Source of the DNA: Hyphomicrobiales bacterium
Lineage (GTDB): Bacteria > Pseudomonadota > Alphaproteobacteria > Rhizobiales > Rhizobiaceae
NCBI GenBank assembly: GCA_900467685.1
Contig: UBQX01000011.1
Span: 62,001-126,000, forward strand
Direction: 5' to 3'
Length of the DNA stretch: 64,000 nucleotides
Part shown: positions 28,969 to 36,728 of the stretch, piece after piece
How positions within the stretch are numbered: the stretch's first letter is position 1
Layout: every line of letters begins with the position of its first letter
Program-made: the position numbers and the translations under genes
The notes under the pieces: generated by a model
The model's input: only the letters and a program-made list of their open reading frames with translations
Databases searched by the model: none
Told to the model about the DNA's origin: nothing

Positions 28969-30630
28969 ATGGGTGAAGCAGCGGCAACCAGCGGCAGTCT
29001 GAAAAAACCCGACAGCCGCGACATAGTTTCGGGTCTCTCCATCGCCGGTCTGCTGCTTCCGGAAGCCGTCGCCTATGCAACGATCGCCGGCCTGCCACCG
29101 GGCCGGGCGATCTATGCGGCGGTGGCCGGTTGCTTCGTCTATGCCTTCATCGGACGCAGCCGCTTTGCGGTCGTCTCGGCGACCTCCTCTTCCGCCGCTA
29201 TCCTTGCCGCCATGCTGGCGACCTTTCCGGGCGATGCGGCAACCAAATCGGTGCTGGCGACGCTTGCGATTGCCATTGCCGGTCTCGTTTTTCTGGCTGC
29301 GAGACTCTTTCGGCTTGGGCTCCTGACCGGCTTCATAGCAAGGCCGGTCCTACGCGGCTTCGCCTTTGGGCTTGCCGTGTCGATTATCCTGCATCAACTG
29401 CCTTCGATCACCGGCGTGCCTGTCAAGGCGGACGATATCTTCGACTTCGTCGCGGGAGTTGCGAAAACCATTCCGGAATGGAAGCCGGCCGGCCTCATTG
29501 CCGCGGCCCTGTCGCTTGCCGTTCTCTTTGGCACGCGCCGCTGGCCGCTGTTTCCGGCAGCCTTCGCTGTTGTCATTGTCGGCGCCAGCCTGTCGCTGGC
29601 CTTCGATCTTCCCCGCTATGGGCTTAAGGAAACGGGGCTCTTGTCCCTAACGCTCGAATGGCCTCATTGGCCGAACCTAGCGCTGGACGACCTCTCGCGT
29701 CTGATCCAACTGACCTTGCCTCTTGTGCTGATCCTCTTTGCCGAAAGCTGGGGCACGATGCGGGCGCTGGCGCTCCGGCATGGCGACACGATCGAACCCG
29801 ACCGCGAACTGGCGGCACTCGGCGTTTCCAACCTCGCCGCAGCGCTGGTTCAGGGCATGCCCGTGGGTGCCGGCTTTTCGGCGGGAAACGCCAATGAGGC
29901 GGCGGGCGCGCAAAGCCGCTGGTCGAGCCTGATTGCCGCCGGCGCCTTGGCCGTTCTGGTCGTGGTCGCGTCCGGCTTGATTGCGCATCTGCCGGAAGCA
30001 GTACTTGCCGCCATCGTCATTTCGGCGCTCGCCCACGCACTCGACCCCTCGCCGCTCATCCGGCTCTGGAAGATCGATCGCGACCAGTGGATTGCGCTTG
30101 CCGCTGCCGCCGGCGTTCTCGTCTTCGGCGTCGTCGACGGCATGCTGCTGGCGGTTGCCTTCTCGGTCGCCGCCCTTATGAGCCGGCTGGCCCTGCCGCA
30201 GATCGCAAGGCTTGGCCGCCTGCCGGGCACGCGCGATTTTGCCGACATTGCCCGTCATCCCGAAGCGCAGGTGCCCGAACATGTCGGCATCTGGCGACCC
30301 TCCGAAGCGCTCTTCTTCGCCAATGCCGAGCGGACGCTCGCCACCATTGCAGCAGAAGCAGAGAAGGACCCCGCGATACAAGTCGTGATCCTCAGCCTTG
30401 AGGAGACCTTCAATCTGGACAGCACCGCGCTGGAAGCGATCCAGGAGACCGACAGGCGTGTTGCCGCTACGGGGCGAACCTTCCTGCTGGCCCGCGCCCG
30501 CGATCCGGTGCGCGATGTCCTGAGTGCCGCCGGGGCTGACAATCTGGTGAGTCGCGCCTATTACAGCGTCGAAGATACCGCCGAAGCGGCGCGCAAGGTT
30601 GTCACGGAGGCATTGCGCCATGAGCCATGA
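28969..30630 (+). CDS. SulP-family anion transporter with STAS domain
   Basis: A 553-residue membrane protein with about 10-12 hydrophobic segments over the first ~410 residues, beginning with the SulP hallmark DIVSGLSIAGLLLPEAVAYATIAGLPPGRAIYAA. A C-terminal STAS domain (about 430-550) ends with the helix region FNLDSTALEAIQETDRRVAATGRTFLLARA. SulP proteins carry sulfate, bicarbonate or dicarboxylates; the ion cannot be told here. It starts 12 bp after galM, and its last 11 bp overlap the next gene, so it is part of an operon. Confidence 0.9.
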   Translation: MGEAAATSGSLKKPDSRDIVSGLSIAGLLLPEAVAYATIAGLPPGRAIYAAVAGCFVYAFIGRSRFAVVSATSSSAAILAAMLATFPGDAATKSVLATLAIAIAGLVFLAARLFRLGLLTGFIARPVLRGFAFGLAVSIILHQLPSITGVPVKADDIFDFVAGVAKTIPEWKPAGLIAAALSLAVLFGTRRWPLFPAAFAVVIVGASLSLAFDLPRYGLKETGLLSLTLEWPHWPNLALDDLSRLIQLTLPLVLILFAESWGTMRALALRHGDTIEPDRELAALGVSNLAAALVQGMPVGAGFSAGNANEAAGAQSRWSSLIAAGALAVLVVVASGLIAHLPEAVLAAIVISALAHALDPSPLIRLWKIDRDQWIALAAAAGVLVFGVVDGMLLAVAFSVAALMSRLALPQIARLGRLPGTRDFADIARHPEAQVPEHVGIWRPSEALFFANAERTLATIAAEAEKDPAIQVVILSLEETFNLDSTALEAIQETDRRVAATGRTFLLARARDPVRDVLSAAGADNLVSRAYYSVEDTAEAARKVVTEALRHEP

Positions 30631-31237
30631 TTTTGAACCGAGGCTTCATCCCGTCCCGATCGAAGATATTCGCCCGACGCAGATGACCGTGGGCATGCGC
30701 GAGGTCTATCGCAAGCGCCGCGAATGGCGCGACATGGCGCCGGGCCAGGACTCCGATTTTCTCGGTCACCACATGCTGCCCGCTGTGGTCGGCCCCAAGC
30801 AACGCTTCTGGATTGTCGATCATCACCATCTGGCGCTGGCCCTGCACAAGGAGGGCGTCAAGAGCGTGCTGGTATCGCCGATTGCCGACCTCAGCGATCT
30901 CGGCAAGGACGAGTTCCTGACCTTCATGGAAAACCGCAACTGGCTTCATGTCTTTGATGAGCAGGGTGAGCGTCGTCCTTTGAAGGACCTGCCCAAACGC
31001 ATCTGGGACCTGAAGGATGACCCGTTCCGTTCGCTGGCCGGCGCCGTGCGCGAGGCGGGTGGCTATGCCAAGGTCGACACACCTTACACGGAATTCCTCT
31101 GGGCCGATTTCTATCGCCGCCGCATGAAGCGGCCGGAAACCGACGACGAATTCGACGATGCGGCGGAAAAAGCGATCAGGCTGTCGCGCAGCAAGGATGC
31201 CAAGCATCTGCCCGGATGGGTTGATGGCGGAAAATAA
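30620..31237 (+). CDS. ParB/sulfiredoxin-fold protein (ParBc_2 type)
   Basis: A 205-residue protein starting MSHDFEPRLHPVPIEDIRPTQ. The ParB-like segment PTQMTVGMREVYRKRREW and WIVDHHHLALALHKEGVKSV place it with the putative ParB-like nuclease (ParBc_2) group, which shares its fold with sulfiredoxin. There is no HTH segment, so it is not a partition protein. The remaining C-terminal part is basic and unassigned. The start codon lies inside the sulP stop region (11-bp overlap), which means translational coupling with an anion transporter. The function is unknown. Confidence 0.75.
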   Translation: MSHDFEPRLHPVPIEDIRPTQMTVGMREVYRKRREWRDMAPGQDSDFLGHHMLPAVVGPKQRFWIVDHHHLALALHKEGVKSVLVSPIADLSDLGKDEFLTFMENRNWLHVFDEQGERRPLKDLPKRIWDLKDDPFRSLAGAVREAGGYAKVDTPYTEFLWADFYRRRMKRPETDDEFDDAAEKAIRLSRSKDAKHLPGWVDGGK

Positions 31238-31270
31238 AGAAGCCGGTCCGCATCGCTACGGGCCGGCTTC
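31226..31270 (-). terminator. Intrinsic terminator after gabD (bidirectional shape)
   Basis: GAAGCCGG/CCGGCTTC stem (31239-31270). Read on the minus strand it is followed by TTTATTTT, so it fits gabD best; it also lies right after the ParB-like gene on the plus strand. Confidence 0.75.
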
Positions 31271-31290
31271 TCGCATTCATAGTACCTGTC

Positions 31291-32769
31291 TCAGATGCTG
31301 AGGCAGAGATACTTGATCTCGGTATAGTCGTCGATGCCGTATTTGGAGCCTTCACGGCCCTGGCCCGACTGCTTGACGCCGCCGAAGGGCGCGACTTCCG
31401 TGGAAATCAGGCCGGTATTGATGCCGACCATGCCATATTCCAGCGCTTCCGCCACCCGGAAGATCTTCGAGACGTCCTTCGAGTAGAAGTAGGACGCGAG
31501 GCCGAACTCGGTATCGTTCGCCATCTCGATCACATCGTCTTCCGTCTCGAACTTGAAGAGCGGCGCGACGGGACCGAAGGTTTCTTCGCGAGCGATCTTC
31601 ATCTCGGTCGTGACACCGGTCAGAACCGTCGGCTGGAAGAAGAGGCCGCCGCGCGCATCCGGCTTGCCGCCGAGCTTGACCGCGGCACCCTTGGACAGCG
31701 CGTCCGCAATGTGATCCTCCACCTTTTCCATCGCCTTCTCGGTGATCAGCGGACCGGCGTTGACGCCCTCTTCAAAGCCGTCGCCGACCTTGATCTGCGA
31801 AACGCGGGCAGCCAGCTTTTCGGCAAAGGCATCATAGACGCCCGACTGCACATAAAGCCGGTTGGCGCAAACGCAGGTCTGGCCGTTGTTGCGATACTTG
31901 GACACGATCGCGCCTTCGACAGCCGCATCGAGATCCGCATCGTCGAACACGATGAACGGTGCATTGCCGCCAAGCTCCAGGCCGAGCTTCATGATCTGGT
32001 CGGAGGCCTGACGCATCAGGATTCGACCGACATTGGTCGAGCCTGTGAAGGTCAGCTTGCGCACCTTCTCGTTCTCAGTGAACTCCTTGCCGATGGACGA
32101 GGAATCCTTGCCGGTGATGACGTTGAAGATGCCGGCCGGCACACCTGCACGCTCGGCAAGGATCGCCAGCGACAGCGCCGAAAGCGGCGTTTCGGCCGCA
32201 GGCTTCGACACCATGGCGCAACCGACGGCAATGGCGGGTGCCATCTTGCGGGCGAGCATGGCGTTCGGGAAGTTCCACGGCGTGATCGATGCCACGACGC
32301 CGATCGGCTGCTTGATGATGATGATCCGCTTGTCGCCCTGGTGGCCGGGGATCGTGTCGCCATAGACGCGCTTGGCCTCTTCGCCGAACCATTCGACGTA
32401 GGATGCGCCATAGAGGATTTCGCCGCGCGCTTCCGCCCACGGCTTGCCCATTTCCATCGTGAGGATCGTGGCAAGATCGTCGGCATTGGCGACCATCAGG
32501 TCGAAGAGCTTGCGCAGCACCGCCGCGCGCTCCTTGCCCGTCTTCTTCGCCCAGGCCTTCTGCGCCTTGTAGGCGGCGTCAACGGCGCGTGCAGCTTCCG
32601 CGCGGCCCATGTCGGGCAGCGTGGCGACATGTTCGCCGGTCGACGGGTTGGTGACGTCGAAGGTCTTGCCGCTATCGCTCTTGGCCAGCCATTCGCCGCC
32701 GATGACAGCCTTGTCTGTGACAAGGCTCGCATCCTTCAGCTTGGCAATCAGCTTGTCTGAAATCGCCAT
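31291..32769 (-). CDS. gabD: Succinate-semialdehyde dehydrogenase
   Basis: A 492-residue aldehyde dehydrogenase that oxidises succinic semialdehyde to succinate with NAD(P)+. Motifs: PWNFPNAMLARKMAPAIAVGC, the cofactor loop FTGSTNVGR, LELGGNAPFIVFDDADLDAAV with the general base Glu, and the catalytic Cys in NNGQTCVCANR, where Cys-x-Cys is the pair seen in redox-regulated GabD. PFGGVKQSGQGREGSKYG closes the active site. It follows gabT by 4 bp, forming the GABA shunt operon gabTD. Confidence 0.95.
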   Translation of the reverse strand: MAISDKLIAKLKDASLVTDKAVIGGEWLAKSDSGKTFDVTNPSTGEHVATLPDMGRAEAARAVDAAYKAQKAWAKKTGKERAAVLRKLFDLMVANADDLATILTMEMGKPWAEARGEILYGASYVEWFGEEAKRVYGDTIPGHQGDKRIIIIKQPIGVVASITPWNFPNAMLARKMAPAIAVGCAMVSKPAAETPLSALSLAILAERAGVPAGIFNVITGKDSSSIGKEFTENEKVRKLTFTGSTNVGRILMRQASDQIMKLGLELGGNAPFIVFDDADLDAAVEGAIVSKYRNNGQTCVCANRLYVQSGVYDAFAEKLAARVSQIKVGDGFEEGVNAGPLITEKAMEKVEDHIADALSKGAAVKLGGKPDARGGLFFQPTVLTGVTTEMKIAREETFGPVAPLFKFETEDDVIEMANDTEFGLASYFYSKDVSKIFRVAEALEYGMVGINTGLISTEVAPFGGVKQSGQGREGSKYGIDDYTEIKYLCLSI

Positions 32770-32773
32770 CTAT

Positions 32774-34054
32774 TCACGCCTCCTTCGCGCATTCGATGAG
32801 AGTGGTTTCCAGAATGTCGAGCGCTTCGGCGAAGACATCGTCCGGAATGGTCAGTGGTGCCAGGAAGCGGATGACATTGCCATACACGCCGCAGGTCAAG
32901 AGGATCAGGCCCTTTTCCAGCGCCTTCTCGCGCACCTTGTTGGTGAACTCCGGGCTGGGCGTCTTCGTTCCGGCGACGTTGAATTCGACAGCGTTCATGA
33001 AGCCCGGACCGCGGATGTCGGCGATCTGCGGAACCGACGACGACAGCGACGACAGGCGCTGCTTGAGGCGGTTGCCGAGCAGGGTCGCACGGTCGCAGAG
33101 GTTCTCGTCCTTGATGACGTCGAGAACGGCAAGACCCGCTGCAACGCCGATCGGGTTGCCGCCATAGGTGCCGCCGAGGCCGCCGGGGCCGGGTGCATCC
33201 ATGAGATCGGCGCGGCCGGTGACGGCTGCAATCGGGAAGCCGCCGCCCAGGCCCTTGGCCATGGTGGTGATGTCGGCGACAACGTCATATTTTTCCATGG
33301 CGAACAGCGAGCCCGTGCGGGCAAAGCCGGTCTGCACTTCGTCGGCGATCAGCACGATGCCGTATTTGTCGGCGATTTCGCGCAGCTTCTGCATGAACGC
33401 GCGCGGCACTTCATAGAAACCGCCCTCGCCCTGAACCGGCTCGACGATGAAGGCGGCGACGCGGCTCGGATCGACATCGGCCTTGAAGAGCTTTTCGAGA
33501 ACGCTGAGCGAATCTTCCATCGTGGTGCCATGCAGCTCGACCGGGAAGGGAACGTGGAAGACATCCGGCATCATGGCGCCGAAACCGACCTTGTAGGGCT
33601 GGACCTTGCCGGTCAGCGTCATGCCCATGAAGGTGCGGCCGTGGAAGGCACCCGTAAAAGCAACGATGGCGGAGCGGTTGGTGGCGGCGCGCGCGATCTT
33701 CACGGCGTTTTCGACCGCTTCTGCACCCGTCGTCACGAAGATCGTCTTCTTCTTGAAATTGCCCGGAACGGCATCGTTCAGGCGCTCGGCCAGCTCGACA
33801 TAATTCTCATACGGCACGACCTGGTGGCAGGTATGCGTGAAGCTGTCGAGCTGCGCCTTGACGGCCTCGATGACGCGCGGATGGCGGTGGCCGGTGTTGA
33901 CGACGGCGATGCCGGCAGCAAAGTCGATGTAGCGGCGGCCCTCGATATCCCAGATCTCGGCGTTTTCTGCCTTCTGGGCATAGACCTGCGTGGTCACGCC
34001 CACGCCGCGCGAAATGGCATCAGCCCGGCGGGCCGCAACTTCAGTATTCTGCAT
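32774..34054 (-). CDS. gabT: 4-aminobutyrate aminotransferase
   Basis: A 426-residue class III PLP aminotransferase that transfers the amino group of GABA to 2-oxoglutarate, giving succinic semialdehyde. Motifs: TTGAEAVENAVKIARAAT (PLP phosphate), AFHGRTFMGMTLTGK, VEPVQGEGGFYEVP, LIADEVQTGFARTG and the PLP Lys in TTMAKGLGGG. The start at 34054 (MQNTEVAAR) was chosen because GGAG lies 6 nt upstream; an ATG four codons earlier overlaps that site. gabD follows after 4 bp. A hairpin at 34081-34105 precedes the ribosome site. Confidence 0.94.
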   Translation of the reverse strand: MQNTEVAARRADAISRGVGVTTQVYAQKAENAEIWDIEGRRYIDFAAGIAVVNTGHRHPRVIEAVKAQLDSFTHTCHQVVPYENYVELAERLNDAVPGNFKKKTIFVTTGAEAVENAVKIARAATNRSAIVAFTGAFHGRTFMGMTLTGKVQPYKVGFGAMMPDVFHVPFPVELHGTTMEDSLSVLEKLFKADVDPSRVAAFIVEPVQGEGGFYEVPRAFMQKLREIADKYGIVLIADEVQTGFARTGSLFAMEKYDVVADITTMAKGLGGGFPIAAVTGRADLMDAPGPGGLGGTYGGNPIGVAAGLAVLDVIKDENLCDRATLLGNRLKQRLSSLSSSVPQIADIRGPGFMNAVEFNVAGTKTPSPEFTNKVREKALEKGLILLTCGVYGNVIRFLAPLTIPDDVFAEALDILETTLIECAKEA

Positions 34055-34080
34055 CGTCGTCTCCAAAGGGATGGGGAAAT

Positions 34081-34105
34081 CTTGTCGCCTCCTCGGCGCG
34101 ACAAA
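34081..34105 (-). promoter_or_regulatory. Leader hairpin before gabT holding GAGGAGG
   Basis: On the minus strand TTGTCGCGCC/GGCGACAA arms flank GAGGAGG, a near-perfect Shine-Dalgarno sequence that precedes no gene and lies ~30 nt before the real gabT ribosome site. It is in the presumed gabTD leader and might be a standby ribosome site or an antisense-RNA target. Confidence 0.4.
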
Positions 34106-34189
34106 AACTTTGCATTTTTTCTGTAGACTTGCAATATGGTCTGGAGGATATTTTTCCCGTAGAGGGTATCGGACAACCGAGGCGGTGAG

Positions 34190-35008
34190 ATGACGGAAAC
34201 GGTGCGATTCAAGATTGCCGAAGCGGCCCGCATGGCCGGCGTTTCAGCCTCGACGCTGCGCCTTTGGGAAAGCCAGGGGCTCATCGAGCCGGTACGCACC
34301 GAAACCGGCCAGCGCCTTTATGAGCAGGCGCATATCGACCGCCTGAAGAAGATCAGCTGGCTGCGCAGCGAAAAGGGCATCAACCCCGCCGCCATCCGCG
34401 ACAATCTCGCCGCCGAAGACCCGCAACCGGTACAGCCCAAGAAGGCCCCACGCCGCACGCCGTCCCAGCAGATGGGCGCAAAAATTCGGAAACTTCGCCG
34501 CGACGCCGGCGAAACACTGGACAAGGTCTCGCAGGAGACCGGCATTTCCGCCTCCCTGCTCTCGACCTTCGAGCGCACGTCGCAGGGCCTGTCGCTGAAA
34601 TCGCTGCACGACCTCGCCCACCATTTCGGCACGTCGTTTTCGGCACTCAGCGGCACCGGTGGCACCCGCACCGCCGAATCGCTGATCCGCAAGAACCGCT
34701 GGACCTCATGGCCGGCCACGACAACCGGCGTCAGCGTTCAGGTACTCGCCGAAGGCCGCAACATGATGGACTGTCACCGCTTCGTGCTGGCCCCCGGCGC
34801 CACCAGCGAAGGCGCCTATGCCCACGAAGGCGAGGAATTCATCCACGTGCTCACCGGCTCCATGGAAATCGTCCTCGACGACGACCGCTTTTTCATCCTC
34901 TCGGAGGGCGACAGCTTCTACTTCGAAAGCCGCCGGCCGCATTCGTGGCGGAATTTGAGCGAGGGGGAGACAGTTCTGTTGTGGATTAATACGCCGGCTT
35001 CGTTCTGA
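34190..35008 (+). CDS. Triple-domain regulator: MerR HTH + XRE HTH + cupin, divergent from gabTD
   Basis: A 272-residue protein with three domains in order. Residues ~6-75 are a MerR-type winged helix (FKIAEAARMAGVSASTLRLWESQGLIEP...RLYEQAHIDRLKKI). Residues ~95-152 are an XRE/Cro HTH (MGAKIRKLRRDAGETLDKVSQETGISASLLSTFERTSQGLS). Residues ~195-268 are a cupin (APGATSEGAYAHEGEEFIHVLTGSMEIVLDD..EGDSFYFESRRPHSWRN) that could bind a small ligand. XRE-cupin regulators often control amine and GABA-related catabolism; the extra MerR head is unusual. It is transcribed away from gabT over a 135-bp gap, so it is probably the local regulator of gabTD, though this is inference. Confidence 0.88.
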   Translation: MTETVRFKIAEAARMAGVSASTLRLWESQGLIEPVRTETGQRLYEQAHIDRLKKISWLRSEKGINPAAIRDNLAAEDPQPVQPKKAPRRTPSQQMGAKIRKLRRDAGETLDKVSQETGISASLLSTFERTSQGLSLKSLHDLAHHFGTSFSALSGTGGTRTAESLIRKNRWTSWPATTTGVSVQVLAEGRNMMDCHRFVLAPGATSEGAYAHEGEEFIHVLTGSMEIVLDDDRFFILSEGDSFYFESRRPHSWRNLSEGETVLLWINTPASF

Positions 35009-35018
35009 GAGGAATTGG

Positions 35019-35402
35019 CTACCGAGCCGAAGATATGTCCGTCTGCGCAAAGTCGTCACCCACATAAAGGAGTGGCACAGCCCGCTCGCTTGCCAGAGCG
35101 TAGGCAAAACAGTCTCCGAAATTCAATCCGGCCGGGTGAGTGCCTTTGCCCCACCGCGCATAGGCGTCGGCCACCAACCGCGCCGAAGCCGGCGTGACGG
35201 GCGCTATCTCGAAACCAAGACCATCGAGAAGGCGGCGCATTTCCTCGCCAACGCCGCGGCGATCGGCAACAATCAACGCCTCTGCCACCGTGCCAGCCGA
35301 AATCACAAGCGCCTCGGCTCCCTCCAGGACATCCATGCAAGCACTGGAATCAACTTCGCCCAAGAGAACCGCCATGAGGGCGGACGTATCCACGACAATC
35401 AT
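35019..35402 (-). CDS. PIN-domain toxin (VapC-like)
   Basis: A 127-residue PIN-fold ribonuclease. Acidic residues of the metal site are visible: Asp5 in MIVVDTSALMAVLL, Glu in GTVAEALIVADRRG, Asp in LNFGDCFAYALA and the final GDDFAQTD. VapC-type toxins cleave RNA when free of antitoxin. The start overlaps the stop of the upstream antitoxin gene by 4 bp (ATGA). The gene ends 11 bp from the convergent MerR-XRE-cupin gene. Confidence 0.9.
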   Translation of the reverse strand: MIVVDTSALMAVLLGEVDSSACMDVLEGAEALVISAGTVAEALIVADRRGVGEEMRRLLDGLGFEIAPVTPASARLVADAYARWGKGTHPAGLNFGDCFAYALASERAVPLLYVGDDFAQTDISSAR

Positions 35403-35656
35403 CGCGGCATCCCATCCTCACCATAAAGATCGTCCTGGCTCCGGGCGGCATCGGGTCCGGATGCCGCTTTTCTCGTCCCGATCGAGCGAAGTTCTTCCAT
35501 CAGCGCACGCCGCTCGGCGGCGTCCGGGGTTCGATGAACAGCCACAAGTCGAGCCGCCGCGCGGCCGTGCCGTGTCAGGACGACTTCATCGCCAGCCTCT
35601 GCCCGGCGGACGAGCTCAGTCAATTGACCCTTCGCGTCTGAAACGGAAATCCGCAT
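35399..35656 (-). CDS. Phd/YefM-type antitoxin
   Basis: An 85-residue antitoxin. The N-terminal DNA-binding fold is MRISVSDAKGQLTELVRRAEAGDEVVLTRHGRAAARLVAV, typical of Phd/YefM, and the C-terminal ~40 residues are polar and would wrap the toxin. It precedes and overlaps the PIN toxin gene, the usual order of vapBC-like operons. The pair lies between the gab locus and tRNA-Gly. Confidence 0.88.
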   Translation of the reverse strand: MRISVSDAKGQLTELVRRAEAGDEVVLTRHGRAAARLVAVHRTPDAAERRALMEELRSIGTRKAASGPDAARSQDDLYGEDGMPR

Positions 35657-35777
35657 AACCTGTCCTCGCTAGCATGCGATCGTTTCCCAAAAATAGACCA
35701 TTCAATAGTCCAATTCAATCGGGAGATTCTGGCGCAGCGGAGCAAGTTCGGTAACAGGACGATAAAAGGCGCTGGGA

Positions 35778-35807
35778 TAAGAACAAACGAACGTAACCCG
35801 TTCGGTT
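35778..35807 (-). terminator. Intrinsic terminator after tRNA-Gly
   Basis: On the minus strand a CGAACG/CGTTCG stem (35788-35804) is followed by TTTGTTCTTAT, about 40 nt past the 3' end of the tRNA. Confidence 0.6.
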
Positions 35808-35843
35808 ATTTCCAACGCTTCATCTATGTCGTCTTGAGAAAAT

Positions 35844-35918
35844 TGGAGCGGGCGAAGGGGTTCGAACCCTCGACCCCAACCTTGGCAAGGTTGTGCTCTA
35901 CCACTGAGCTACACCCGC
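35844..35918 (-). tRNA. tRNA-Gly (anticodon GCC)
   Basis: On the minus strand the sequence folds as a cloverleaf: acceptor GCGGGTG pairing with CGCCCGC, D-arm AGCTCAGTGGTAGAGC, anticodon stem CAACC-ttGCCaa-GGTTG, T-arm with GGTTCGAACCC. The discriminator is T and the CCA end is encoded (35844-35846). Gly-GCC reads GGC/GGT codons. No integrase or att duplication is seen beside it. Confidence 0.95.
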
Positions 35919-36164
35919 TCATCCAACGGCCTAGGTGGTAGGTGACCGTGGAAGCGTCCCCGACTTGCGGCGACGGGCGCTATATGGCCCAAGCCCTTTT
36001 CAAATGCAACAGGGAAAATTGCTTTCGGTGAAGATTTTTTGACGAAAGCGTTTTGTGAAGGAAGATCAAGGGCAACCGGACGAGGTGCGGAACGATTGCA
36101 TCAAAAGGCTTTGCGGCCTATTGGGGATGCTCCAATTCAAAACCTCATGCGCGGGACTTCATTG

Positions 36165-36671
36165 ATGAGCGGCACGCCGAAAACCGACAAGGACCTGTTC
36201 GAATTTCTCGACGGCCTTGGCATCGACTATGTCAACCACGAGCACCGGCCGGTCTTCACCGTGGCGGAAGGCCAGGACCTGCGTGACGCGATCCCCGGCG
36301 GGCACACGAAGAACCTCTTCATCAAGGACAAGAAGAGCCGCTATTTCCTGCTGACCGTCGAGGAACATGCGACGGTCGACCTGAAGTCGGTGCATAACCT
36401 CATCGGCGGTTCCGGCCGCGTCTCCTTCGGTTCGGCGGAAAAGCTGATGGAATATCTCGGCGTCGTGCCGGGCTCGGTGACGGCGCTCGGCGCCATTAAC
36501 GATACCGAACATCAGGTGACGTTCATTCTCGATGCCGACCTCATGAAAGAGGCGATCATCAATTGCCATCCTCTCAGAAACAGCGCGACAACGTCGATCA
36601 AGCGCGACGATTTGCTGCGTTTCATGGAAGCGACAGGACATGAAGCCATTGTCTTGAAAGTCACCGAGTGA
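36165..36671 (+). CDS. YbaK/PrdX-type aminoacyl-tRNA deacylase
   Basis: A 168-residue protein of the YbaK/EbsC fold. HTKNLFIKDKKSRYFLLTVEEHATVDLKSV and the GAINDTEHQVTFILDADL segment are characteristic of PrdX/ProXp-type free-standing editing domains, which hydrolyse mischarged tRNA (for example Ala-tRNA-Pro). The start at 36165 (MSGTPKTD) is a choice based on family N-termini; an ATG at 36147 and a longer frame from 36039 have no better ribosome site. thioredoxin-like gene follows 57 bp downstream. Confidence 0.87.
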   Translation: MSGTPKTDKDLFEFLDGLGIDYVNHEHRPVFTVAEGQDLRDAIPGGHTKNLFIKDKKSRYFLLTVEEHATVDLKSVHNLIGGSGRVSFGSAEKLMEYLGVVPGSVTALGAINDTEHQVTFILDADLMKEAIINCHPLRNSATTSIKRDDLLRFMEATGHEAIVLKVTE

Positions 36672-36728
36672 CATACGATTTGTAGCACAGAAAATGTCCG
36701 TGCGGATGGGCGCGGAGGGAGCACTTCG

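Noticed and set aside
32609-34126. 505-codon plus-strand ORF opposite gabT
   Set aside because: GabT and the start of gabD have full catalytic motifs on the minus strand; the plus-strand translation is His/Arg/Gly-rich shadow.
35019-35918. Genomic island at tRNA-Gly (toxin-antitoxin pair beside a tRNA)
   Set aside because: No integrase, no duplicated tRNA 3' end and no change in gene style on either side; the pair is simply a small accessory operon.
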